From Actinomycetes bacterium (lineage in GTDB: Bacteria; Actinomycetota; Thermoleophilia; Gaiellales; Gaiellaceae), in the NCBI GenBank assembly GCA_025358355.1, contig JANYJX010000042.1, positions 62,001-126,000 on the forward strand: a stretch of 64,000 bases of DNA. Direction: 5' to 3'. A program made the position numbers and the translations under genes. Below the pieces are notes generated by a model. The model was given only the letters and a program-made list of their open reading frames with translations. It was not told where the DNA came from and ran no database searches. How positions within the stretch are numbered: the first letter of the stretch is position 1; every line of letters begins with the position of its first letter. This document shows positions 1-8,391 of this stretch, piece by piece.

Positions 1-662
1 GGCTCCGTGCTCACCCCGAAGAAGTGGGCCAGAGACGCGAGTCCAACCCGCTTGACCCGCCCTTCCAGAAGTCGCCGCGCAAGCCAGACCGTGTCGACGA
101 CCGGCGCCGCGACCCGCCGGCCGGTGAGCAGCTCGACCTCGCGATCGAGGAAGCCCATGTCGAACCGCGCGTTGTGCGCAACGAGTATCGCGTCGCCGGC
201 GAACGCGAGGAAGCGGCGAACGGCGAGCTCGGCCGGCGGCGCGCTCCGCAACTGCGCAGGCTCGATCCCGGTCAGCGCCTGGATCGCCCGCGGCAGCGGA
301 ACGCAAGGGTTGACGAGCGTCTCGAACGTCTCCGCGAGCTCGAGGCAGTCGACGTTCTGAGCACCGATCTCGCAGATACGCGACGTGGCCGGCGCGAGCC
401 CCGTCGTCTCGAGGTCGAAGACCGTCCAGCGTGCCTCCTCGAGCGAGACATCCCAGTCGGCTGCGACGGCCAGCGCCACCGCGTCGCCACGCCACGCGAG
501 GCGCGCGTCACCGGAGACGACCTCGTCGAGCAGCGACCGCGCGATCGCGGTGGGCGCGCTCGTGAGGGCGAATAACGAACGCGCCGCCTGCGACGCAGGC
601 AGAGCACCGCACGACTGCACGAGCTCGACCAGGCGGTCGGCGGCATCGAAGGAGAGCTGCAC
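1..662 (-). CDS. DEDDh exonuclease, DNA polymerase III epsilon type (3' part cut by window start)
   Basis: The minus-strand frame has no stop from 662 to the window edge. After an N-terminal region of about 80 residues comes the exonuclease I motif VFDLETTGL (Asp83 and Glu85 as metal ligands), then CEIGAQ, and HNARFDMGFL (about 163-172) with the exo II Asp. This is the DnaQ-like DEDDh fold that removes 3' nucleotides. The same N-terminal region plus exonuclease often precedes a UvrC-like GIY-YIG domain in actinobacteria; that part would lie beyond the edge. The GTG at 660-662 is chosen because CAGACT (670-675 on this strand) sits 7 bases upstream, the leaderless spacing common in this window; no Shine-Dalgarno is visible. 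Confidence 0.82.
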   Translation of the reverse strand, partial: MQLSFDAADRLVELVQSCGALPASQAARSLFALTSAPTAIARSLLDEVVSGDARLAWRGDAVALAVAADWDVSLEEARWTVFDLETTGLAPATSRICEIGAQNVDCLELAETFETLVNPCVPLPRAIQALTGIEPAQLRSAPPAELAVRRFLAFAGDAILVAHNARFDMGFLDREVELLTGRRVAAPVVDTVWLARRLLEGRVKRVGLASLAHFFGVSTE

Positions 663-845
663 GCGGCACAGTCTGAACGAACATGCGTTCGATTGCCACC
701 TCGAGCGCGCCTACGCCATCCGGCGGCGCCTTCAATCTGCCGCGGCTGGCTGTCATCAGCTGAACTGTTTCCCGGCTGCACGCCGGGTCGAGCGCATCTT
801 CGACGCCCCGGTGATTGTTGCGCGCCTGGCGAAGCTCGCGCGCCG

Positions 846-1165
846 CGCATTCTCGATCGAGGGTCTGCGCGCTACGTCGGCGTGCTCGCACTGCTCACCG
901 CGCTCGGTAGCGGCGACGCTTTCGCGGCGGTCGAGAAGGAGCCAACACCTGGGACGGCGTCTGGTGGTCGTTCACGACGATGACCACCACCGGCTACGGC
1001 GACATCTATCCGAAGCAACGGTTCCTCGCGGCCGACGTCCAGGCGATCGAGGCTGAGGTCGCGATCGAGAGCGGCTCGGTCGACCTGATCCTCGTTGAGC
1101 TCCGCGCGGTTCGCGAGCGGCTCGGCGAACTCGAATCGCACGTTCAACGGATCGGCGAAAGCTAG
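846..1165 (+). pseudogene. Decayed potassium/ion channel gene
   Basis: One frame reads ARYVGVLALLTALGSGDAFAAVEKE (pore-region start). After a frameshift near 938-945 a second frame continues ANTWDGVWWSFTTMTTTGYGD, which contains the TTTGYGD selectivity filter of tetrameric cation channels. Directly after IYPK the protein jumps to a soluble C-terminal tail (about VAIESGSVDLILVELRAVRE), so the inner pore helix expected after the filter is missing. No complete reading frame exists. A further weak piece (RIFDAPVIVARLAKLARRAF) upstream at about 790-850 in another frame may be the N-terminus. A frameshift plus an internal deletion argue for real decay rather than one sequencing error. Confidence 0.7.
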
Positions 1166-1179
1166 CCGCCCCAGAGAAC

Positions 1180-1223
1180 GAAAATGCGGGTGAGGGTCGA
1201 ACCGTAGCCCGCCCCTCACCCGC
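1180..1223 (-). terminator. Rho-independent terminator of the HU gene
   Basis: GCGGGTGAGGG (1186-1196) pairs perfectly with CCCTCACCCGC (1213-1223). On the minus strand the stem starts 15 bases after the HU stop and is followed by ATTTTCG, a short U-run. Confidence 0.75.
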
Positions 1224-1238
1224 CGAAGAGCGTGCTCC

Positions 1239-1511
1239 CTAGTTGACGGCGGCCTTGAGCTGGCTGCCCGCCGAGAACTTCGGCACGTTCGCTGCCTTGA
1301 TCGTGACGCGCTCACCCGTGCGCGGGTTAACACCCTGGCGCTCGGCACGGCGGTTCGACGTGAACTTGCCGAAGCCTGTGAACACCACCGAGTCACCCGA
1401 CTTGAGGGCCTCGGTGATGACATAGAGGACCGCCTCGACAGCCTCGCCGGAGTCCTTTTTCGTCATGCCCGTCTTCTGGGCGACGCTATCGACGACATCT
1501 CCCTTAGTCAC
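1239..1511 (-). CDS. hup: HU family nucleoid DNA-binding protein
   Basis: The 90-residue protein has the usual HU length. It shows the N-terminal dimerisation helices (MTKGDVVDSVAQKTGM), the GFGKF turn and the minor-groove arm RTGERVTIKAANVPKFSAG with the conserved NPRTG. It coats and bends DNA in the nucleoid. The GTG start at 1509-1511 is preceded by a strong Shine-Dalgarno (AGGAGGAGAAGG), unlike most genes here, fitting high expression. The gene is monocistronic: its own terminator follows and about 105 bases separate it from pyrE. Confidence 0.96.
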   Translation of the reverse strand: MTKGDVVDSVAQKTGMTKKDSGEAVEAVLYVITEALKSGDSVVFTGFGKFTSNRRAERQGVNPRTGERVTIKAANVPKFSAGSQLKAAVN

Positions 1512-1617
1512 TGCCTTCTCCTCCTGATCGTTGGCTAATCGTTGTCGCTGCGCCAGTACGTCTGCCCTGTGCGCGGCGTTGAGCCGACTGGGACCCTAAC
1601 AGTCTCCGGGATTCGGC

Positions 1618-2175
1618 TCAACCATGCGGCTTTGCGGCACTTTTATGCCCGCTGAGTAGCTCGCTCGCGCGGAAGATCGAGCGCAGTCGAACGCCGAGCC
1701 GCGCGAGAGCGTCCGCCCCGCCTTCCTCCCGGTCGACCACGCACACCGCGTGCCGAACCACGAGACCGACCTCACGGAGAGCAGACACGGCCTCAGCGAG
1801 GGCGCCGCCAGAAGTGACGACGTCCTCCAGAAGGCACACGAGCTCCCCTGGAGCGTACGGGCCTTCGACGCGGTTTGCGGTTCCGTATTTCTTCGTTTCA
1901 TCGCGCACGATGATGAAGGGCAGGTCGGACGCCATAGCTGCCGAAGCGGCGAGCGCAACGGCTCCGAGGGCTGGCCCGGCGAAACGCACGAGCTCCGGCT
2001 CGACCTCGAGCGCGGCCCGCGACAGCCTCACACCGAGCTGCCGTAGCAGCTCCGGCTGCGTCTCGAAGCGGTACTTGTCGAGGTAGTAGGTGGAGCGCTT
2101 GCCGGAGCGGAGGACGAAGTCACCCTCCAGCAGTGAGTGCTCGACGAGAAGCGCCGCGAGCGAGTCGGCGGTCAT
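1618..2175 (-). CDS. pyrE: Orotate phosphoribosyltransferase
   Basis: A cytosolic PRTase converting orotate and PRPP to OMP in pyrimidine synthesis. The PRPP-binding loop is VCLLEDVVTSGGA (residues about 113-125), preceded by IIVRDETKKYGTANRVEG with the flexible-loop lysines. The start GKRSTYYLDKYRFET matches the family, and 185 residues is normal length. The ATG overlaps the stop of the upstream small gene by ATGA (2172-2175), so translation is probably coupled. It is the last gene of a three-gene minus-strand operon (roadblock-like, small membrane protein, pyrE). Confidence 0.95.
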   Translation of the reverse strand: MTADSLAALLVEHSLLEGDFVLRSGKRSTYYLDKYRFETQPELLRQLGVRLSRAALEVEPELVRFAGPALGAVALAASAAMASDLPFIIVRDETKKYGTANRVEGPYAPGELVCLLEDVVTSGGALAEAVSALREVGLVVRHAVCVVDREEGGADALARLGVRLRSIFRASELLSGHKSAAKPHG

Positions 2176-2357
2176 GGGCGGAGCGCCTCGGCTGCCGCAT
2201 CGACGAGCAGCTCGCGCTCGGGCGAGCCCGGCTCGAGCGTCACGATCGTGCCGTCGCCGTAGCCGACGACGACGCGCGGCTCCGGCGGCTTGCGCCGGCT
2301 GGTGACGACCCGCCAGACGACAGCTGCGCCGGCAACGAGCGCGACGAGCTTACGCAT
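2172..2357 (-). CDS. Small single-pass membrane protein in the pyrE operon
   Basis: A 61-residue protein: MRKLVALVAGAAVVWRVV forms one hydrophobic N-terminal helix, followed by basic TSRRKPPEPR and a short soluble tail. It overlaps the upstream roadblock-like gene by 8 bases and pyrE by 4 bases, so it is placed for coupled translation. No known family is recognised. The function is unknown; the position suggests it works with, or is merely co-transcribed with, the roadblock-like protein. Confidence 0.65.
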   Translation of the reverse strand: MRKLVALVAGAAVVWRVVTSRRKPPEPRVVVGYGDGTIVTLEPGSPERELLVDAAAEALRP

Positions 2358-2679
2358 CGGCCGACTCCGCTCCCGCGTGGCGCAGCAGCGTGCGCAAGTC
2401 GTGGAGCACGAGCGCGGACGCCGGCTCGGGGCTAGTCGTGGCGACCGCTGACCGCCCGCCGTCGCGCACGGCGAACACGCTGCCGGTCGCGAGGCCAACT
2501 TCGACGTAGGTGACGCCGGCGGGTGCAGCGGCAAGCAATTCGGCGGCAGCTTGTGCGAGCCCTTCGCCGTCGGCTCCGGCGGTCGCACCGACCACAGCAC
2601 CCGCTTCGTCAACGATCGCCGCCCGCCTGATCTCCGACGAGAGAGCCATCAGCTCAGCCAAGGCAGCGGCGGCATCCAC
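2350..2679 (-). CDS. Roadblock/LC7-like domain protein
   Basis: The 109-residue protein has the shape of a single roadblock/LC7 domain: an N-terminal helix (ALAELMALSSEIRRAAIVDE), a short beta turn AGAVVGAT, a helix, then VTYVEVGLATGSVFAVRDGG and the closing LVLHDLRTLLR. In actinobacteria such domains usually act with small GTPases or as protein-interaction modules; no GTPase gene is adjacent. The GTG at 2677-2679 is preferred because the homologous region begins there; an upstream open stretch lacks family features. It is the first gene of the pyrE operon and diverges from the YihY gene. Confidence 0.68.
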   Translation of the reverse strand: MDAAAALAELMALSSEIRRAAIVDEAGAVVGATAGADGEGLAQAAAELLAAAPAGVTYVEVGLATGSVFAVRDGGRSAVATTSPEPASALVLHDLRTLLRHAGAESADA

Positions 2680-2705
2680 GGTCTCGAACCATACTTCGCG
2701 CCACG

Positions 2706-3533
2706 ATGAGGCTCCGCATCCGACCGTCGGCCGGCCCGTTCCCCAAGTTCTTCGCCGACCGCGGCACCCACCTCGCGGCGATGATCGCGTACTTCGCACT
2801 CGTCTCGTTCCTGCCGCTGACGTTCCTTGCGCTCGCGCTGCTCGGGCTCTTCCACCGCGTCGACGAGTCGAGCACGCTGGTGAAGGAGCTGAACCAACTG
2901 TTCCCGTCACGCTCGATCGGCGACATCGTCACGACCGTCCGCACGATCCAGGACAACGCCAAGACGCTCGGGATCATCGGTGGCGTCTTCCTGTTGTGGA
3001 GCTCGCTCTCGCTGTTCAGCGCGCTCGAGTCGGCGTTCAACATCGTCTACGGCCGGCCGAACCGCTCGTTCCTCCGCGGCAAGGCGATCGCGGTCGGGTT
3101 CATGGTTACGTCGCTCGTTGTCCTCTTCGTCGGCCTCGTCGTCGGCAGCTTTGGCTTCCGCTTCCTGGAGCGGAACGTGGGTGGCTTGATGGGGAGCTCG
3201 TCGGTCGCGGTGCCGATCTCGCTTGCGTTCTCGACGTTCGCGGCTTTCCTGTTCCTCGTCTCCGCGTATCGCGGCCTCACCAACGCGGATGTCAACACGC
3301 GCGAGGTGCTGCCGGGCGCGATCCTCGGCGCAGTCGCGCTGCAGGTCACGTTTCAGGCGCTGCCCGTGTTCCTGCGCGTGTCGAAGCACATCGTCGCGCT
3401 GCAGGCTTTGGGCGCTGGCGTGCTGCTCCTGCTGTGGCTCTACGTGATGGCGAACGTGATCGTGTTCTGCGCCGAGGTGAACTGGTGGCTCGGCCACGGG
3501 CGGCGCGAGGACTCGGTCAGCGGGCTCGCCTGA
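2706..3533 (+). CDS. YihY/BrkB family inner-membrane protein
   Basis: A 275-residue integral membrane protein with about six hydrophobic segments. It has the family N-terminus (RGTHLAAMIAYFALVSFLPL), the mid segment LGIIGGVFLLWSSLSLFSALESAFN and the C-terminal LLLLWLYVMANVIVFCAEVNWWL. Length and segment order fit the YihY/UPF0761 family, whose biochemical role is unsettled. CATACT lies 10 bases before the ATG as a possible -10. Its last 17 bases overlap the 3' end of the convergent rdgB. Confidence 0.9.
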   Translation: MRLRIRPSAGPFPKFFADRGTHLAAMIAYFALVSFLPLTFLALALLGLFHRVDESSTLVKELNQLFPSRSIGDIVTTVRTIQDNAKTLGIIGGVFLLWSSLSLFSALESAFNIVYGRPNRSFLRGKAIAVGFMVTSLVVLFVGLVVGSFGFRFLERNVGGLMGSSSVAVPISLAFSTFAAFLFLVSAYRGLTNADVNTREVLPGAILGAVALQVTFQALPVFLRVSKHIVALQALGAGVLLLLWLYVMANVIVFCAEVNWWLGHGRREDSVSGLA

Positions 3534-4074
3534 GGTAATCCGCCAGCGCCCTGGCGGCGAGTGCTCGGTGCGAGTGCTCGCTCTTCCATACGTCGCCGAG
3601 CTCCGCGACCGTTCGCGTCTCGCCGAGTGGGATCACGATCGGGTCGTAGCCGAAGCCTTCGCTGCCGCGCGGTTCGTTGGCCGCGACGCCTTCGAGCATG
3701 CCGGTGCCGCGCAGCTCTGCGCCGTTGGGTGAGATCGCGACCAGCTCCGAGACGTAGCGGACACGGCGATCGGCCTCGTGGGCCAGCGCGGCCAGGAGCG
3801 CCGCGACGCCGTCCTCCGCCCAGCGCGCCGACTCGATCCCTGGCCGTCCACCGAGCGCCGCAGCCTCGATCCCTGAGTCTTCGCCCACGACCCACGCGTC
3901 GACGGGCGCGTGCTTGCGCGCGTGCCGGGCCTTGATCCGCGCATTGTCGAGATAGGTGGCGCCTGTCTCTGGTGGCGTGTCAGTCAGCCCGAACGCGTGA
4001 ATCTCGAAGCCGGATAGCGCGGCGCGCAGCTCATCGACCTTGTGCGGGTTCCCTGTCGCGAGAAGCAGTCTCAC
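3517..4074 (-). CDS. rdgB: XTP/dITP diphosphatase (HAM1/RdgB)
   Basis: A 185-residue nucleotide-pool sanitising enzyme that hydrolyses dITP and XTP to monophosphates. The N-terminal LLATGNPHKVDEL is the family signature. GEDSGIEAAALGGRPGIESAR carries the metal-binding acidic residues, and GFGYDPIVIP plus ELGDVWKSEHSHRALAA complete the fold. The family usually has KN..SHR; here the segment reads SEHSHR. The ATG overlaps the stop of rph (ATGA, 4071-4074), so rph and rdgB are translationally coupled. Confidence 0.95.
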   Translation of the reverse strand: MRLLLATGNPHKVDELRAALSGFEIHAFGLTDTPPETGATYLDNARIKARHARKHAPVDAWVVGEDSGIEAAALGGRPGIESARWAEDGVAALLAALAHEADRRVRYVSELVAISPNGAELRGTGMLEGVAANEPRGSEGFGYDPIVIPLGETRTVAELGDVWKSEHSHRALAARALADYLRRAR

Positions 4075-4790
4075 GCTTCCAGCTGCCAGGCGATCGCCTC
4101 GTCCTGGGCGATGCGCAGCTCGGCGATGCCCACCGCGGCGAGGTCGAGCAGCTGGTCGAGCAGCTCACGCGAGAACGGGTCGCGCTCGGCCGTCGCCTGC
4201 ACCTCGACGAGCTTGCCGTCGCCCGTCATCACGACGTTCATGTCGGTGTCGGCGCGGGAGTCCTCCGAGTAGTCGAGATCGAGCAGCGGCACACCGTCGA
4301 CGACGCCGACCGACACTGCAGCGACCGCACCGCTCAGCGCCTTCGAGAGCCCGAAGCGCCCGAGCGCGCGGCTGGCCGCGATGTACGCGCCGGTGATCGA
4401 CGCGCAGCGCGTGCCGCCGTCGGCCTGGAGAACGTCGCAGTCGAGCCACAGGGTTCGCTCGCCGAGCGCCTTGAAGTCGCACACCGAGCGCATCGCGCGC
4501 CCGATCAGGCGCTGGATCTCGATCGTCCGGCCGTCGGGGCGCCCGCGCGTCGAGGCGCGTTCTTTCCGCTCGCCGGTCGACGCCGGCAGAAGCGCGTACT
4601 CGGCCGTCATCCAGCCCTGCCCTTTGCCGCGCAGCCAACGCGGGACGCTCTCCTCGACGGTGGCGGTGCAGAGGATGACCGTGCGGCCCTGCGCGTAGAG
4701 GATCGAGCCGTGCGGCTGCTCGAGGAAGTCCGGCTGGAGATCGAGCGCGCGCAGCTGGTCGACGCGCTCGCGCCCGTCCGCTCTCGTCAT
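4071..4790 (-). CDS. rph: Ribonuclease PH
   Basis: A 239-residue phosphorolytic 3'-5' exoribonuclease trimming tRNA 3' ends, of typical length. Visible signatures: R(T/G)GR near ARTGRPDGRTIEIQRLIGRA, TLWLDCDVLQADGGTRCASI, and VSVGVVDGVPLLDLDYSEDS with the catalytic-core acidic residues. It lies between murI and rdgB with 4-base overlaps at both ends, a compact operon order common in actinobacteria. Confidence 0.96.
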   Translation of the reverse strand: MTRADGRERVDQLRALDLQPDFLEQPHGSILYAQGRTVILCTATVEESVPRWLRGKGQGWMTAEYALLPASTGERKERASTRGRPDGRTIEIQRLIGRAMRSVCDFKALGERTLWLDCDVLQADGGTRCASITGAYIAASRALGRFGLSKALSGAVAAVSVGVVDGVPLLDLDYSEDSRADTDMNVVMTGDGKLVEVQATAERDPFSRELLDQLLDLAAVGIAELRIAQDEAIAWQLEA

Positions 4791-5608
4791 GCCGCGGCCT
4801 TCTCGAGCGTCGCGACATCGACCTGCTCGACCTCGCCGATCGGCAGTTGCAGGAAGCGGTAGCCCATCTCACGGAACGTATCGGGGTCGCCGGTCGTCAG
4901 GAAGCGATACGAGCCTTCCCGCTCCACCTCATTCTCGATCCGTTTGCGCGCGAGCGTCTCGGCAACCTCGCGCGCGGTCTCCTCGGCCGAGAAGACGAGC
5001 GTCACGTCGCGGCCGAACACCCGCTGCAGCACCGGCCGAATCAGCGGGAAGTGCGTGCAGCCGAGAATCACGGTGTCGACGCCGGCGTCCTTCAGCTGCG
5101 CTGCGTACTCGCGGACGGCGGCGGCAGTCTCCTCGCCGAACGGGTCGTCGCTCTCGATCAGCGGGACAAGGCGCGGGCACGCGACCGCGACTAGCTCGGC
5201 GCCAGCGTCGAGCGACTCGACTAGCGCGTCGTAGCGCCCGCTCGCGACAGTTGCTTGCGTGGCGAGCAACCCAATGCGACGGTTCCGCGTCGCGAGCACG
5301 GCGGCGTGAGCCTCGGGCCGCAACACGCCGATCACCGGCACACTCAACGAGAGCTGAAGCTCGGGCAACGCAGCCGCGGTCGCCGAGTTGCACGCGACGA
5401 CGATCAGCTTCACGTCCTGCCGCTCGAGGTAGCGGCCGATCTCGGCCGCGAAGCGGCGGATCTCGTCGAGCGGCCGAGGCCCGTACGGCAGCCGCGCGTT
5501 GTCGCCGAGGTAGATCACATCCTCGTGCGGCAGCGTGACGAGAATCTCGTGCAGCACGGTCAGCCCGCCCACGCCGGAGTCGAACACACCGATCGGCCGC
5601 GCGTCCAC
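4787..5608 (-). CDS. murI: Glutamate racemase
   Basis: Interconverts L- and D-glutamate for peptidoglycan. The protein has 273 residues with FDSGVGGLTV (Asp10, Ser11), the first catalytic cysteine in ACNSAT (Cys73) and the second in GCTHFPL (Cys184). It is the first gene of murI-rph-rdgB. On this strand TACAAT (5620-5615) lies exactly six bases upstream of the GTG, with no room for a Shine-Dalgarno, so the mRNA is probably leaderless. Confidence 0.96.
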   Translation of the reverse strand: MDARPIGVFDSGVGGLTVLHEILVTLPHEDVIYLGDNARLPYGPRPLDEIRRFAAEIGRYLERQDVKLIVVACNSATAAALPELQLSLSVPVIGVLRPEAHAAVLATRNRRIGLLATQATVASGRYDALVESLDAGAELVAVACPRLVPLIESDDPFGEETAAAVREYAAQLKDAGVDTVILGCTHFPLIRPVLQRVFGRDVTLVFSAEETAREVAETLARKRIENEVEREGSYRFLTTGDPDTFREMGYRFLQLPIGEVEQVDVATLEKAAA

Positions 5609-5614
5609 TGGCCG

Positions 5615-5620
5615 ATTGTA
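5615..5620 (-). promoter_or_regulatory. -10 hexamer of a leaderless murI promoter
   Basis: TACAAT read on the minus strand, six bases before the murI GTG. This is the closest match to TATAAT among the start-proximal hexamers of the window. Confidence 0.6.
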
Positions 5621-5663
5621 AGGACGACCACCACCCGGCGACAGTTCCTCTACCCTTGCGCAG

Positions 5664-7109
5664 GTGCGTCGCCCCGCCGCGCTTGTCCCCGCGCTCCTTG
5701 CTCTCGCCCTCGTCGCGCTTGTCGCAGCCGGGTCGGCCAGCGCATTCGGACGTCAGGACATCAAGATCGCGGCCGACGACGGGCTGCCGCTCGCGGCAAC
5801 GCTCTACCTGCCGAGCGGGACGCCACCGGCGGGCGGCTGGCCGGCGATCGTGATGTTCCACGGGCTCGGCGGGTCGCGCGAGGACATGAACAAGCTCGCG
5901 CAGCTCGTGTTCCTGCCCGGCGACAAGTACGCGGTGTTGACCTACGACGCGCGCGGCCACGGCGAGACCGGCGGCCTGATCGGCGTCGACGGCCCGCGCG
6001 AGATCGCCGACGCGCGCGAGGTTTTCGACTGGCTGGCCGCCCGGCCCGACATCAACAAGAAGGAGATCGGCGCCTGGGGCATCTCCTACGGCGGCGGCGC
6101 GGTGTGGAACTCGCTCGTCGCCGGCGTGCCGTGGGCGGCGATCGAGACGTGCGAGACCTGGACGAACCTCGCCACCGCGCTGGTTCCTCAAGACCTCGCA
6201 AAGTCGGGCGTGATCGGCGGGTTCCTAAGCGAGAAGCCGATCACCTCGTTCGATCCGGCGGTGCTGCCGATCCGCGATGCGGCCTTTTCCGGTAGCTCGG
6301 CCGGCGTCGCCGACTTCACCGCGGCACGCTCCTCGATCCAGAAGCTGAAGGGTGTCAAGACACCCGTCTTCATGATGCAAGGTCGCCGCGACTTCGCCTT
6401 CGGGCTCGACCAGGCGTTCAGCGCATGGAAGCTGCTCGCCGGGCCGAAGCACCTCTGGATCGGCCTGCACGGCCACGCGCCGTCGTCGTTCCCGGCGGCT
6501 GACACCGTCGCGATGCTCGGCGAGGGCCGGCAGTGGTTCGACCGCTATCTGCTCGGCGAGCAGAACGGCATCGACAAGAAGCCGCCGGTCGAGGTCGCTC
6601 CGCTCGCGTGGAAAGGGAAGACTCGGGGGTACGCGGCACCATCGGCGATCGCCAAGGGCTGGATCCTTGCGTCTCACTTTGGCCGCTCCCGGAGCGCCAA
6701 GCCGATGACGATCACGCCGGCGGGAAAGTTCGTCCTCACCAGCACTCTCGGAGCAGGCGCAGTCGACGTATTTCGCTCTCCACTGGTCAAAGTGACAGCC
6801 ACTGCATCAGGAGGATGGAGTCGGCTCGTAGCGATACTCAGCGCCAAGACGGCGGACGGCAAGACCATCGTGATCTCGGGTGGCGGCGTACCGACGATTG
6901 CCGGTAAGCACACCTACACGATCCGGATGATCAACCAGTTGACGGTCGTCCCACGCGGGGCGTCTGTCTCCCTGACGCTCGGCTCCTCGTCTCTCGCGCA
7001 AGATCCGGGCGACCTTCTCTACCTCCAGCTTCCGATGCCGCCTGCCGCGCGACTCACAATCGACCCGCTCGTGAGCCTGAGCGTCGTACGAGCAGAGCCT
7101 GGTCTCTGA
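5664..7109 (+). CDS. Exported alpha/beta hydrolase (S15/X-Pro dipeptidyl-peptidase-like)
   Basis: A 481-residue secreted protein. A signal peptide (RRPAALVPALLALALVALVAAG..ASA, about 1-27) is followed by an alpha/beta hydrolase domain: oxyanion region FHGLGGSRED, nucleophile elbow GISYGGG (Ser about 153), acid in GRRDFAFG and histidine in LHGHAP. A beta-rich C-terminal part (about 330-481) resembles the jelly-roll tail of CocE/S15 acyl hydrolases, but the substrate cannot be told. TACCCT at 5651-5656 lies 7 bases before the GTG start. The stop overlaps the next gene by TGATG, so it is coupled to the substrate-binding protein gene. Confidence 0.85.
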   Translation: MRRPAALVPALLALALVALVAAGSASAFGRQDIKIAADDGLPLAATLYLPSGTPPAGGWPAIVMFHGLGGSREDMNKLAQLVFLPGDKYAVLTYDARGHGETGGLIGVDGPREIADAREVFDWLAARPDINKKEIGAWGISYGGGAVWNSLVAGVPWAAIETCETWTNLATALVPQDLAKSGVIGGFLSEKPITSFDPAVLPIRDAAFSGSSAGVADFTAARSSIQKLKGVKTPVFMMQGRRDFAFGLDQAFSAWKLLAGPKHLWIGLHGHAPSSFPAADTVAMLGEGRQWFDRYLLGEQNGIDKKPPVEVAPLAWKGKTRGYAAPSAIAKGWILASHFGRSRSAKPMTITPAGKFVLTSTLGAGAVDVFRSPLVKVTATASGGWSRLVAILSAKTADGKTIVISGGGVPTIAGKHTYTIRMINQLTVVPRGASVSLTLGSSSLAQDPGDLLYLQLPMPPAARLTIDPLVSLSVVRAEPGL

Positions 7110-8317
7110 TGAAGCGCGCAGCCACTCTCGCGATGCTCGCGCTCACCATCGTCGGCGGCGCTGTCGCGGCCCGCGCCTCGGACCCCGGTGTCACGCCGAC
7201 GACCATCCTGCTCGGTGGCACAGTGCCGCTCTCGGGCGAGGCGGCGGCGTTCGGCTCGGTCGCCCCGGGCGCGAAGGCGTACTTCGACTACGTGAACGCG
7301 AAGGGCGGCGTCTTCGGCCGGAAGATCACCTACAAGTACTACGACGACGCCTACAACCCGGCGCAGACCGTCCAGCTCACCCGCCAGCTCGTCCAGCAGG
7401 ACAAGGTGTTCGCGATCTTCGGCTCCGTCGGGACGGCCAACAATCTCGCAATCCGCGACTACCTGAACGCCGCCAAAGTCCCGCAGCTGTTCGTCGCCGA
7501 CGGCTCCGACGCGCTCGGCCGCGGCTACGCCAAGTACCCGTGGACAATGGGCTTCCTGCAGAGCTACCGCGGCGAGGGCGCGGTCTACGGGCGCGACATC
7601 GTCAAGCGCGCGCCGACGGCGAAGATCGCCGTGTTGCTCGAGAACACCGAGCTCGGCAAAGACATGACCCGCGGCCTCTCACGCGCTATCGCAGGGAAAG
7701 GGCCAACGATCGTCGCGTCACAGCCGTACGAGTACTCGGCCACTGACGTCTCGTCGCAGGTCGCGCAGCTGAAGACATCGGGCGCGGACACGCTGATGCT
7801 GTTCGCGACACCGAAGTTCATGATCCAGGCGATTGTCGCGGCACACAAGCTCGGCTGGAAGCCGCGGATCTACCTGGCATCGATCTCGATCGAGCCGGGG
7901 ATCATGGCGATCGCGCGCCTCAACGCGCCCGAGCTGACGAACGGCGCGCTCTCGATCGCCTTCGTCAAGAACCCGAACGATCCGATCTGGGCGAAGGATC
8001 CGGCGCTCGCGCTCTACCTCAAGATCATGAAGACGTACGACCCCTCCGGGAAGCCGCTCGACGTCTACAACTGGTACGGGATGACCGTCGCATGGACGAT
8101 GGTCGAGACGCTCAAGGCTGCCGGCAAGAACCTCACGCGCGCCTCGCTGCTCCGCGCCGCGCAACACCTGAACCTCCCTGCGAACCCGTTCCTGCTGCCG
8201 GGTCTCACGCTCAAGACCGGGCCGACGAACTACTTCCCGCTCGCGAACGTCTACCTCTATCGCTACGACAACAAGCAATGGGTGAAATCGAGCGCTCTGC
8301 TGCCGGCCCGCGCTTGA
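7109..8317 (+). CDS. Branched-chain-amino-acid-type ABC substrate-binding protein (LivJ/K-like)
   Basis: A 402-residue exported type I periplasmic-binding fold. The signal sequence MKRAATLAMLALTIVGGAVAARA is followed by the family opening GVTPTTILLGGTVPLSGEAA and the lobes (GRKITYKYYDDAYNPAQTVQLT; AVYGRDIVKRAPTAKIAVLLEN). No lipobox cysteine is visible. It is co-translated with the upstream hydrolase, but no Liv permease or ATPase is in the window, so it is an orphan receptor or uses a transporter encoded elsewhere. The ligand is unknown. Confidence 0.88.
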   Translation: MKRAATLAMLALTIVGGAVAARASDPGVTPTTILLGGTVPLSGEAAAFGSVAPGAKAYFDYVNAKGGVFGRKITYKYYDDAYNPAQTVQLTRQLVQQDKVFAIFGSVGTANNLAIRDYLNAAKVPQLFVADGSDALGRGYAKYPWTMGFLQSYRGEGAVYGRDIVKRAPTAKIAVLLENTELGKDMTRGLSRAIAGKGPTIVASQPYEYSATDVSSQVAQLKTSGADTLMLFATPKFMIQAIVAAHKLGWKPRIYLASISIEPGIMAIARLNAPELTNGALSIAFVKNPNDPIWAKDPALALYLKIMKTYDPSGKPLDVYNWYGMTVAWTMVETLKAAGKNLTRASLLRAAQHLNLPANPFLLPGLTLKTGPTNYFPLANVYLYRYDNKQWVKSSALLPARA

Positions 8318-8391
8318 CACTCTGCAAGGATTCGCACTATCGACTTGGAGATTCTGACCACCGACTTGAAAAACAACAGGAGGATATGTCC

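Noticed and set aside
4929-6191. Long minus-strand open frame (about 420 codons) across murI and the hydrolase gene
   Set aside because: It is antisense or out of frame to clearly recognised genes, is Arg/Asp-rich low-complexity sequence and matches no fold; an effect of high GC.
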